Of a DNA stretch of 64,000 nt, positions 44,400 to 55,229 are shown piece by piece. The translations under genes and the position numbers were made by a program. Below the pieces are notes generated by a model. That model was not told where the DNA came from, made no database searches, and was given only the letters and a program-made list of their open reading frames with translations. The stretch's first letter is position 1; each line of letters begins with the position of its first letter. The stretch is from the NCBI GenBank assembly GCA_030674155.1, contig CM060318.1:69343017-69407016 (forward strand), written 5' to 3'. This DNA comes from Stramonita haemastoma. Lineage: Eukaryota > Mollusca > Gastropoda > Neogastropoda > Muricidae.

Positions 44400-44615
44400 G
44401 CTCATTGGAAAGTTCTCGATATTTTTGTGTTCAGATCTCCATGAAAAATAAGGCAGGAGAATGGGCTAGGTGTGCAGAAAATCAGCATGAGAGAGGGGGG
44501 GGGGAGGATACAGACAGAAACAAAGGGAGTGATAGAAAAGGGGAAATTTCTAGCACAGAATTTCCAGAAGGGGGGGGGATTTTTATAGTGAAAGGTCCCC
44601 CAGCAATGCCAGTGG
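44400..44615 (-). repeat. dispersed repeat X, copy 4 (antisense, partial)
   Basis: Minus strand: CTTCTGGAAATTCTGTGCTA, CCCCTTTTCTATCACTCCCT, TTTGTTTCTGTCTGTATCC. Confidence 0.72.
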
Positions 44616-45597
44616 AGTGAGATGTCTGATAATGTCTATATCATAGTTTGCACAATGCCTGTCCACAGTCAGTCATAGAATACACCAAGAATGTTATTGC
44701 ACATTCAGTTTACTCTATGAAGTGGTAACCATGTCATGATAATATTTCTGCTATATATCTTAAATGCTTTTGAAACATTTGTTTCAAGTACAGGCCCTTT
44801 CCCATTGTCCTATGTGAAAAGCCTTTAAAGCCTTTTTCATCAAACCATAACTGTCTGTCTGTCTGTCTGTCTCTCTTGTTCACTCTTGTTAACTTAAAAC
44901 ACACATGTACACACATGCTTGCAAACTTGCTCATGTATATTCTACATGCACAAGAGTGTACTTGCACATGAATATATACATACCACAACCACACAACAAT
45001 AAGAATACTATGCAAACATGGAAAGAGATAAACAAAGTTGGACAATAAAAAAAGAGAAAGAGAAACAAATAGAAAACTATACATAGACAAACAAAATATC
45101 TGTATTTTTAAAGTTTATTTCCCTCTTGAAAAGTAGAATGCCATTCTTTAAAACAACAACATCATAAAAAAGATGTCAGTTGATTGATATCTACAAATTA
45201 AGGAGAAAAAAACCCTTCTCTTCATCTGTGAATTGGCATTATATCTGCCACAAAGAAATTTCTTCAAGAAAAAGTGATATATACATTTTTGCAAAGATTG
45301 ACTACTGTACAAGGAGATCCTGTATTGGATAAACATGCTGTGAAAAAAAAGACACGTGAAAGGTACATCAGATTTAGCTTTATGTAGATTTTACCAATGC
45401 CACTATATTTTCAAAAATTAAAAATGATCCCACATTTTTTTTCATAACCACACCCTAAAATTCCAGCTTGGCCCAGGCCAAAAGCTGTGTCCGTTATTGA
45501 TGTCAACTAATTGCCAAGGCCGACACTAAAATGTTGGGCTGTAAAATGTTATGTTAAGAAAGCTTTTTTTTTTTAATTGCAATTTTAAAGTTCATCA

Positions 45598-45624
45598 CAC
45601 GCACGCACTCACTCACTCACTCAC

Positions 45625-45658
<34 letters not shown>
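45598..45658. repeat. (ACTC)n-(AATC)n microsatellite
   Basis: CACTCACTCACTC then CAATCAATCAATC. Confidence 0.92.
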
Positions 45659-46038
45659 TTAAAGGGTAAAAAATAAATACAGCATGAAATGTTGAAATTT
45701 ACAAAGTAATAATGATTTCAAAACACATTTTGATATTAGATAGCTTGTTCAGTCAAAACTAAAACAAAGTCACATTTTTAAAGCAGCTTGAACTTAAAAT
45801 ATTTCATTTTCAGAGCAAGTCAAACTTTCATTTTAAGTGGAATGAATGAAGACCAATGCTGCCGATAGAATTATATACATAGGTAACAGCGTATATATTT
45901 TCAAAATTCTCCACAACAGAGAGGTAGGTAGGTGGGTGGTAATCATTTACTGTGTACTAGGGAAAGCTTCAGCCAAATTAGCACTCTTCAGCCCAATGCA
46001 GACACAATTTACCAAATATATTTTTCTTCCTTTAAACG

Positions 46039-46112
46039 CACACACACACACACACACACACACAGTCACACACACAATCACACACAGAGTCTCTTACACA
46101 CATACACACACA
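46039..46112. repeat. (CA)n microsatellite
   Basis: CA with AGTC and TCAC interruptions. Confidence 0.85.
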
Positions 46113-46301
46113 CAATCAATTAAAGTGACGTGTAAGATAGTTTGAGAAAAATGCCTGTCGTGAAGAGGTGGCAGGCCTTTTAAAAAAAAATTTAAGGAAA
46201 CAACAAAACAAAAAAGAAAGTATCAAGAAACTAAAGTGTAGGATTGTTTTGTAGGGAAGTATTTTCAGTTGTTCAAGTAAGATAGTGTATGTTAGTATTA
46301 G

Positions 46302-46384
46302 TTTGAGTGTGTGTGTGTGTGTGTGTTGTGTGCAAGCATGCATGCATGTGTCCATGCATGCATGTGTGCGTGCGTGTGAGTGTT
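46302..46384. repeat. TG/TGCA-rich repeat
   Basis: TG run followed by GCATGCATGC blocks. Confidence 0.85.
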
Positions 46385-46651
46385 TTTGTGTACGTGTTTG
46401 TTTCAATTAAGAATTAGATGCCATGTAAATTTGAGCATCATCATAATCATATCACTAATATTATCATTGCTACTATCATTATCCTTGCTGTAAAGTTATC
46501 ATGACAAGATAAAGAACATGCAAATTACTATTTATTTAAAAAATAGAATGCGTGTGTTGTGTATTCTTAATTTTTGGATATTTTTTCGTGCGTGGGTGAG
46601 TGTAAACATATGTACATCTATCCTGGCCATGAAAAAATGGTATCAGACCAG

Positions 46652-46727
46652 GTGTGTGTGTGTGCATGTGCGCGTGCGTGTGTGTGTGCATGCGTGTGTG
46701 TGCGTGTGCATGTGCACATGTGTGCAT
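46652..46727. repeat. (TG)n with CG/CA interruptions
   Basis: Alternating purine-pyrimidine throughout. Confidence 0.85.
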
Positions 46728-47737
46728 AGCCTATTTATTTATTTATTCTTTTCAGAAAATGTCTTATGAAAGAAGCATGTCTTATTTATCTACTCCCAAT
46801 GGAAATTAATAAAATTGTTCTTTTCACCATGGCATTTGGATAAAGGTCCAACAAGTGGGTGTAGAAATTCCACTTGCATAACAAAACTTCCTCTGAGTCA
46901 ACTATCCCACAGTCATACCAGGGCTTTCAACTTCCACATTTATGACATTGCACCAACAATCTGACAGTTGAATTAACTGTGATATAGCACATTATGATGT
47001 AAACCATGTCTGCTGGAAAAGATGCTGGAAGCAGTTCATATAAACAATTGTAAAAGTTGCATGAACAGGTTCCTTTGTCTGTCTCCATAAACGAACTATA
47101 ACAAGAGTACATATTGACCAGATTTAAAAACAACAAAACCAAGCCAGACAATAACCCAACACATCATACCTGAGATGGGTTTGCAAGGCAGTACACTGGA
47201 ATGCTTATCTTTCAAGTTTTGAGATGGCTTTACAAAGCAAAACATTGAAATGCTTATCTTTCATATTTGGCAAATCATCACAAATACTTTGTTTTGTCAA
47301 AATGCAGCAACCATAGTACAAAGCAGTAAGGCCTAAAAATCAGCCAAATAAAAAACACCGAAGATCATAACAAGTGATATCCAAAATCCCTCATTAATCC
47401 AAATAAGATGAAGTAGACCCGCACACATAAAAAAAAACCCCAGCCTCCAAGACAGCACTGTCAAACATTTTGAATGAGCTAGCTGTCACATCAAAAGTCA
47501 TTTTGGCAAAATCAGAGCACCTTTGAAATGTGGAATGATATAATTAAAAAAAGATATATGGCTTTTTTTATATACAGTGCAGCACCAACACCAAAATAAG
47601 AAAATACCACACCTCTATCTTTTCCGCCTTACTTCAGGGCTTAACATAAGACTAGAGACAACAAAGAAGGAAAAAAACCAGTCTGAGATGTTGTTAGGTT
47701 GTCAACTTCACACAACAAAAATCTGACTATTTTCCCC

Positions 47738-47840
47738 TGTTTGTTCCTTGACAAGTGTTCCAAAGCTCGCCAATGGTGAAACTGTTGTGTATATAACCAT
47801 TTTTCCCATCATTAAGGAAGCCACATTCTGACTTCGGGGA
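47738..47840 (-). mobile_element. SINE tail-2 module joined to LINE relic
   Basis: Antisense tail 2: CAAAGCTCGCCAATGGTGAA, CATCATTAAGGAAGCCACAT, CTGACTTCGGGG, continuing into the reverse-transcriptase fragment at 47840 with no visible break. Confidence 0.8.
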
Positions 47841-47955
47841 TGAAAAAATCTGTAAAATCTGCAAATTTCTGACAATGTCGTTCATATAAACCAGGAACAG
47901 GGTAGGGATCAAGACTTGTCTCTGGGGGATTCCTTCTCTCAGTGCCTTCTTTCGG
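47840..47955 (-). mobile_element. LINE reverse transcriptase relic (Jockey/RTE-like)
   Basis: Minus strand reads LREGIPQ-Q-LIPTLFLVYMNDIV, matching the LR-GIPQG-V-SPTLF--Y-NDI reverse-transcriptase motif. It is directly followed on the minus strand by an antisense tail-2 module, consistent with that tail being copied from, or parasitising, such a LINE. Confidence 0.82.
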
Positions 47956-48151
47956 CTGTATGTTCCATATTCAAGCCTTCATAGAGGTAAGGTATTGGGA
48001 GAATAGTGAATAACATTCATTTTTACATTCGTATATATTCCCATACTGTCTTCCTCTACATCTCCAATAATAAAAGTGCATGAAAATATATCACAAACAT
48101 AACCATAAACAACTGATTCAAAAGAAAACATAAGCATTTCAGTATCAACAA

Positions 48152-48295
48152 AAGTGTGTGTGTGTGTGTGTACGCGCGCGCATGCATGTGTACATGCATG
48201 CTTGCATGCATGCATGTGTGTGTATGCATGTGTATGCACACAAATGTGTACATGTGCTTGTGTGAGTGCATGTTTGTGTATACATGTGTGAGTGA
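48152..48295. repeat. TG/CATG low complexity
   Basis: Includes ACGCGCGCGCATGCATG, an alternating purine-pyrimidine stretch. Confidence 0.85.
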
Positions 48296-48781
48296 TGTGC
48301 AATAAGAAAAATATAAAAGTTACAGGTATAATCATGAAAACATGCATAAATCCCATATTTTCTAATTCCTCATAAATAAATGATAAAATCATACATATAA
48401 GCATTGCACGATAAAAACTGTGGAGCACATCACAGAGACAAATCAAAAAAAACAAAACAAAACAAACAAAAAAACTGTGCACTTGTAAAATAATATTATC
48501 TTCTCATCAGAAAAAGCTGTTCATGTGGCAACATTATGCAAAATAAACATGGAGATGAATAAAACGTGTGTGGCAAATGGTTTGTGTGTGTGTGTGTGCA
48601 TGTGCATGTATGTGCAAGCATACATGAGTTTGTGAATGTATCTGTTTTTCATGCACACACATAGAAATGTATGTTGGCATACCTTTCACTAAACTACGCT
48701 CTGTTCAAAATACAAAAAAGATATAGATGATACCAAACTGGTGCCATCTGAGATTCATTTAGATGTATACGTACATTCCCA

Positions 48782-49073
48782 TAGCCGCCGCTGTGGCCTA
48801 GTGGTTAGGGTGTTGTACTCGTAATCTAAAGGTTGCGGGTTCGATCCCAGCTATTCCGCTATGGCGTTGTGCCCTTGGAAAAGGCACTTTACAGCTATTT
48901 TCTCACCCCACCCAGGTGTAAAAGGGGTACCAACCTTGTGTTGGGGGTTAATCCTGCGATAGACTGGCGTCCTATCCAGGGGGGAGTCTATGACTCTCAG
49001 TCGCTTAACGCCACAGAAACCGGGATAAGCACCGGCCTGATGAGCCTTATGGCTCGGGACAGACTTTAACTAA
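48782..49073 (+). mobile_element. tRNA-derived SINE, family V-like, copy 3 (full length)
   Basis: Near-identical to the other two copies. The 10-bp target-site duplication TACATTCCCA is at 48772-48781 and 49074-49083. Confidence 0.95.
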
Positions 49074-49596
49074 TACATTCCCACCACAAAAAAGCAACAC
49101 AAAATATATTCCCTGTGTAAAATAAGCAGCTTCCACTGTTTAAATCATTTTCACATTTTGATATCTGTCACCCTTTTTTCAAACATTAGAATCTACTTTC
49201 TCCCTTGTTTCTTTTTTGTCATCGTTGATTTTTTTTTTGAGAGGAGGGGTAAAAAGGAGAGACAATAGAGGGAGGAAGTAATGGGGAGAAGGAGGGTTAA
49301 GAGTAAAGTGATGGTGGTGGGTGGTGTTAGCGGTGGTTAATCAGGGCTAAAATAAATGTTGATATGATGAAATATCACAGCAAGAACAAGCCCCTACAAG
49401 CTCAGCTAAAAAATCTATACACTTATCATTGTTTCAAGGCTGCTTTTTTAAAGTTTTGTGTAAGCTGTTAATCTAGCTTCATGCAAATTTAGTTTAAATT
49501 CAAAGGAAAAGAGAGGTTTCAATCTACATCTTCATACAGTCTTCAACCACAGTATTTCAACTTGTCCTCAGAGAAAGCTGTTCTGTGGGTTTTGTG

Positions 49597-49814
49597 GATG
49601 AATTAACCCCTTTTCGTCTATGGATGAATTAACCCCTTTTAACCCCTTTACGTCTATGGATGAATTAACCCCTTTACGTCTATGGATGAATTAACCCCTT
49701 TTAACCCCTTTACGTCTATGGATGAATTAACCCCTTTACGTCTATGGATGACTTAACCCTTTATGTCTATGGATGAATTAACCATCTATGGATGAATAAA
49801 CCTCTTTGCATCTA
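49597..49814 (-). repeat. 26-bp minisatellite starting at the MFSD13A stop codon
   Basis: Eight units of GGATGAATTAACCCCTTTAC + GTCTAT (plus-strand reading), several enlarged by an internal TTTTAACCCC duplication and the units nearest the gene shortened or diverged. In the transcript the array is the start of the 3' UTR and its first unit supplies the TAG. Confidence 0.9.
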
Positions 49815-49994
49815 CAAGTTTCCACCAGGATCTGTTGCATCTGCAGTAATAACCGTTTCAGTGATTCGACGGCGGATGGTGAACTGTGACCATGAGACCA
49901 ACTGAATGAGACCCAGCCCTATGGAGAAGAAGCAGATGAGTTGAAACATCACGGCCACCATCGCTTCCTTCTCCGCCGCTGGTGCTGCAGCCTT
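49812..49994 (-). CDS. MFSD13A: MFSD13A coding exon 5 (C-terminus)
   Basis: Acceptor TTGTTCACAG, then KAAAPAAEKEAMVAVMFQLI and the final helix. It ends TDPGGNL with TAG at 49814-49812. The stop codon lies in the first, degenerate unit of a 26-bp tandem repeat. Confidence 0.92.
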   Translation of the reverse strand, partial: KAAAPAAEKEAMVAVMFQLICFFSIGLGLIQLVSWSQFTIRRRITETVITADATDPGGNL

Positions 49995-50328
49995 CTGTGA
50001 ACAATAGGTATAAATAGTCCATTTTAACTGATCACTTAAAAAAAAATTGAAACAGTACAAAATATTTTGTCACTTAAAAAACTGATTTAAACAGGACAAA
50101 ATATTTTGCTTCAAGTGTCTGAAATTTTTTTTTTTATTCATTCTTGTTCATGCTCAGATCACTGTCAGAAGTACTGCAACTTGATAATCTTTAAAAACAA
50201 AACAAACAAAAAAAACACCAACAAACCCAGATCATTTGTGTGTGTACTGGATTACCACTAAGATTAAAAAGAGATCAAGTGCATGCTTGGGACTATTACA
50301 GATGCATCAGTTGTTTTTTAACATCCTG

Positions 50329-50393
<65 letters not shown>

Positions 50394-50396
50394 TTT

Positions 50397-50458
<62 letters not shown>

Positions 50459-51688
50459 ACTATTTCAGTTTGTGCCTCAGCTTTAAAGGAGCAAGAGAGA
50501 GACACACACACAAAGAGAGACACAGAGAGAGGGACAGATAGAAAAAGAGACAGACAGACAAGAGAGACAGAAAAACAGACGGAGAAAGAGAGAGACAGAA
50601 AAACAGACAGAAAGACAGACAGACAGAGAGAGAGAAAGAGACAGAGAGAAACAGAAAGAGAATGACAAAAAGAGAGAGGAGGAGAAACAGAGAGCTAGAG
50701 CTTAAATTCTCAGGACTAGACAAGACCAACCTGATCCTTCAGATGCTCGTAGCCATACTGGTTGAGGATGGTCACGACCAGCATGGGACAGAGGGACTGA
50801 GCGGGTTTGATCACCAGAGCATTGCTGGCAAACACCGACGAGGAAATCGGCTTCCTGCACAACATGATGCAGTGTTCACAGGTCCACACTTTCAGAGCTG
50901 ACTGGACTGGGGTTTTTTTGTCGTTGTTGTTGGTTAGTTCATTTGATAATTGATGTGGTTTGGTTTGGTTTGGTTTGGTTTGGTGTGGTGTGGTGTGGTG
51001 TGGTTTGGTGTGGTGTGGTGTGGTGTGGTGTGGTGTGGTTTGATTTGGATTGGTTTGGTATGGGATGGGGGTTCAGGGGGGGGGGGTTTTCTTTTTTGTG
51101 TGTGGTTAGTTTGGGGTTGGGTTTTTTTTTTGGGGGGAGTGGGTGTTGGGGAGAGGTATGGTGCTGTCTTACCCTAGACATCCTATAAGAAGTTAATGCA
51201 AGATCTTGAACTTTACAAGAATTGTTTATTTACCATGATCATGATCAGTGTTATCGTCATCACCAACACCGTTGTCACCATCACTTTCATCATCATTATT
51301 ATCATTGCTGTCTAAGTTGTTGTTGTTATGATCATTTTTGTCATCAACATATTTTTGTTGTTTTATTATCACTATGAAGATATTTGTTTGGTTACCTCTA
51401 GCAATCAAATTTAAAGTGTATGTTTACAAAACTGTTCAGTATTTTCATGTATGTATTACATGATAACCACATACTGTAGTATCCAATATTATGATTATCT
51501 ATTGCATGATTTTCCATTATTGTGCTATGAACTCCAATAGATTCTTTGTCACTTTGAAATAGAAATTCTTAAGCTTTATAAAGCAAAGTCAAAGTAAAAC
51601 AATTATCTCCAGAAACAGAGAAACTATGTGGTTTCTTAAAAAAAAGGAAAAAAAAGTACAGTAATGCAAATGCTGTGAGACCAGAAAT

Positions 51689-51759
<71 letters not shown>

Positions 51760-51840
51760 ATACAATTTCATACATATGCATGGACATACACACTGACACA
51801 GCCTTACATACACACAGAGACTAACATACACGCACGCACG

Positions 51841-51908
<68 letters not shown>

Positions 51909-51912
51909 ACAC

Positions 51913-51948
<36 letters not shown>

Positions 51949-53580
51949 CACAACTTGCTGACTCTTGTGCCACAAAAATCTATTCCTTTGTTTTTTTCTA
52001 TAATGCAGCCATATAATAATTCTGCAATAACTGTTGAGCCTGGGGCAAGCCAATGCAATAATTAGCGAACACACAGCACCAGGTGTTCCATTCTCAAACA
52101 ATTCTGCTGTTCCACACACTGAACATCATTCCTTTATTGAATGTTTTCATAAAAGCACAATAAAACGTAATGAAGCACAGGTGTTGGCCTCTATATATCA
52201 TGCAATAAGTAGTGCTACAAAACACTACCTTAATGGTGGGGCAGGGGTGGGTGGGTGGGAAACTGGTTGCATATGCAAAAACCTCACCACTGATAAACCT
52301 TGGAGCGCTAGCCAAGGAACACACACAAAAAGGGAGCATTGATACACAGTGTTTTTCTCAATGCAAAGTGTTTTTGATGATCTGCCATTCGTTTCAATTT
52401 GTTTCACTTCAACTTGTTTGCTTTACAAGGTTCAGTATTTTATAAATTGCATATATATATTATTATTCTCATTATTCTCATTCTTCTTCTTCTTCATCAT
52501 CATCTTTATCATTACTATTATCATTATTATTATCATTAATATTATCTTCATTATTTTTCAGTATATTACCACCTTTATGCCCAACATTCTAATTCTTAGT
52601 ACCTTATCTCTTGATTTCTGAAACATTCACTTTGCACACTACCATTTTGGCTGTCTGATATTCTCTTTCTCCTGACCCTCCAGCCACTATTACACCATCA
52701 TGGTGGTTGTCTATCACATCATCTTCATACTCTGATCACTAACTGTCTCAGCACACTGCGGTTTGGGTTGAGTGTCGTTCTATCCCAATCCTCTCCCCTC
52801 TGCTAACTTCTCAACACACTGTCACTTTTGTTGTTTGATTAACATTTTTATTATAATACTCTGGTTGCTATTACCTTCATGATACATTGTTATTGTGGTT
52901 GTCTTACATCTGATCCTAATACTCCAGCCAATTTCAAACTGTTGTGCTGGCTGTTTGAGTCATCTCTCCGACCACTTTGGTTAAACCATGGGATATAATG
53001 TTCACTGTTTGTTATTATGATTTTTGTTTTTGGTGGTGTGGGACTCTTCTTAATGTATCCTGACTTTCTCACATTTTAAAAATTTTATTTTATTTATTTT
53101 GTACCACTTTACCAATTAAGTTTCTTATTATGTCAAACATTTTAATTTAGATACAATCATAAACAAATCTAAATTCTGAGCAAAGGGCATGCAACTGTAC
53201 CATATATGAAAGACAAAAGTTAAACCAGCTAAAGATATTTTATAAGTTACTTAATATTGTAAATTTGTATGAATGAGTACTACTACTACTACTCAGCACA
53301 AGCACAAAGGTGAACATACTTGCGGTTGTACTTCACTTTGTCTGCATCAGCGATATCAGACAGAGCCATCATCAACATGGAAAGGGCTGCACCTCCAAAT
53401 CCCCTGAGGACATAATCATCCATCATTCAAAACCATGGCATGCATGCGTCAGCTGACATAACTGTGAAAAGTGTACAGTGTGACAAATAACTTTCACCCC
53501 GCCTCCCCAGAACCTCTAAATTTAAAACAGTATATATGTATGCAACGAAGCGAGTGAGTGAGTGAGTGAGTGTGTGTGTA

Positions 53581-53647
<67 letters not shown>

Positions 53648-53729
53648 GTGTGTGTGTATGTGTGTTGTGTGTGTGTGCGCGCACACGTGCGCTCTGCATG
53701 CATTTATACATTATAGCATATATATATCT

Positions 53730-53765
<36 letters not shown>

Positions 53766-54768
53766 GCAGGCAGGCAGGCAGATAGATAGATAGACAGACA
53801 GATAGATAGATAGATATAGATAGAGAGATTCAGAGACAGAGACAGAGAGACAGACACAGAGAGAGAAAGACAGATAAAAGTATAGCTAGTGTGTGTGCAT
53901 GTACATGCAAGCATGTGTACATTTGTGTGTGTGTACATGTGTGTGTGTCTCTCTGTGTGTGTGCGCGTGTAAATGCATGCGTGTGTGCGCGCGTGCATGC
54001 GTGTGTGTATGTGTGTGTGCAAGTGCGTGTGTGTGCATACATGCACACGAATGTTGGAGAATCAAATCAAAGAGATTGTGACATAAAATTATTGATAATA
54101 TTTATTTTCCTTTAACCAAAACAAAACAGACTATTTAGTCCCCTTCTCACAGTGCACAAATCTAACATCATTCAGTAGGGCCTAGTCAAGAGTGCTAAAT
54201 TTAGCGCGCTCCTTCCTTTTAGTTACCTAGTCCATGTGTGGTCAGCTCCTGCTATGAATAGCACCAGCTGACCACAGCTGGGCTGGGCTGGGCTGGGATA
54301 ATTAGCTCCTGAGAGGAGCTGAAAGTGGGGGATAATGACAGGTGTGTTCTTCTTTTACGTTACCTACCTGTCAATAAGAATGTAGAGCATGACGAGCCAG
54401 GAATTGCCAGGTCCTATCAGGAAATACATGGTCAGACCCCCGACAACTTTCCACACAAAGTTGTAGCGAATCACACGGAAGTGCCCCAAGTGACCAAACA
54501 GGGGCGTACCACAGATCACTAGAATCTGTAACAGACAGTCTTCTCTACAGTTTACATTAGAGAGGAAAAAAAACACACAAAATGTTATAGATGGGCCACT
54601 ACAAAGGTAAAGATGTGGCTTAGAAGGATTGTTTGAAATGAACTTAAGAGGAAAAGTAATGTTGTACAGTTAATTTCAGGTGTGAGTGACAGAGGCATAG
54701 CCATTAAGGATTTAGATGATATTCATCAACAGGTGAAGTACAGTGATACTATGTGTGTGTTTGGGGTG

Positions 54769-54856
<88 letters not shown>

Positions 54857-54929
54857 TGTGGTGTGGTGTGTGTGTGTGTGTGTGTGTGTGTGGTGTGGTG
54901 TGTATGTGGTGTGGTGTGTGTGTGTGTGT

Positions 54930-54966
<37 letters not shown>

Positions 54967-55189
54967 GGTGTGTGGTGTGTGTGTGTGTGTGTGTGTGGTG
55001 TGTGTTGTGTGGTGTGTGTGTGTGTGTGTGGTGTGTGTATGTGTGGGTGTGTGTGTGATGTGTGTGGTGTGTGTGTGTGTGTGTTGTGTGTGGTGGTGGT
55101 GTGTGGGGTGGTGGTGTGTGTGGTGTGTGGTGTGTGTGTGGTGTGGTGTGGTGTGGTGTGGTGTGGTGTGTGTGGGGTGTGTGTGGTGT

Positions 55190-55229
<40 letters not shown>

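Larger units (their letters stand above)
42700..49590. other. region between COX6B and MFSD13A
   Basis: No gene is recognised. It holds two antisense copies of repeat X, modular SINE pieces, a LINE relic at 47840, a V-like SINE at 48782 and several CA/TG repeats. 44640-45590 and 46760-47720 look like plain unique AT-rich sequence. Confidence 0.65.

Noticed and set aside
49597..49811. CRISPR-like array (also 25798-26170 and 24753-25192)
   Set aside because: Units are directly adjacent with no unique spacers, and the genome is eukaryotic.
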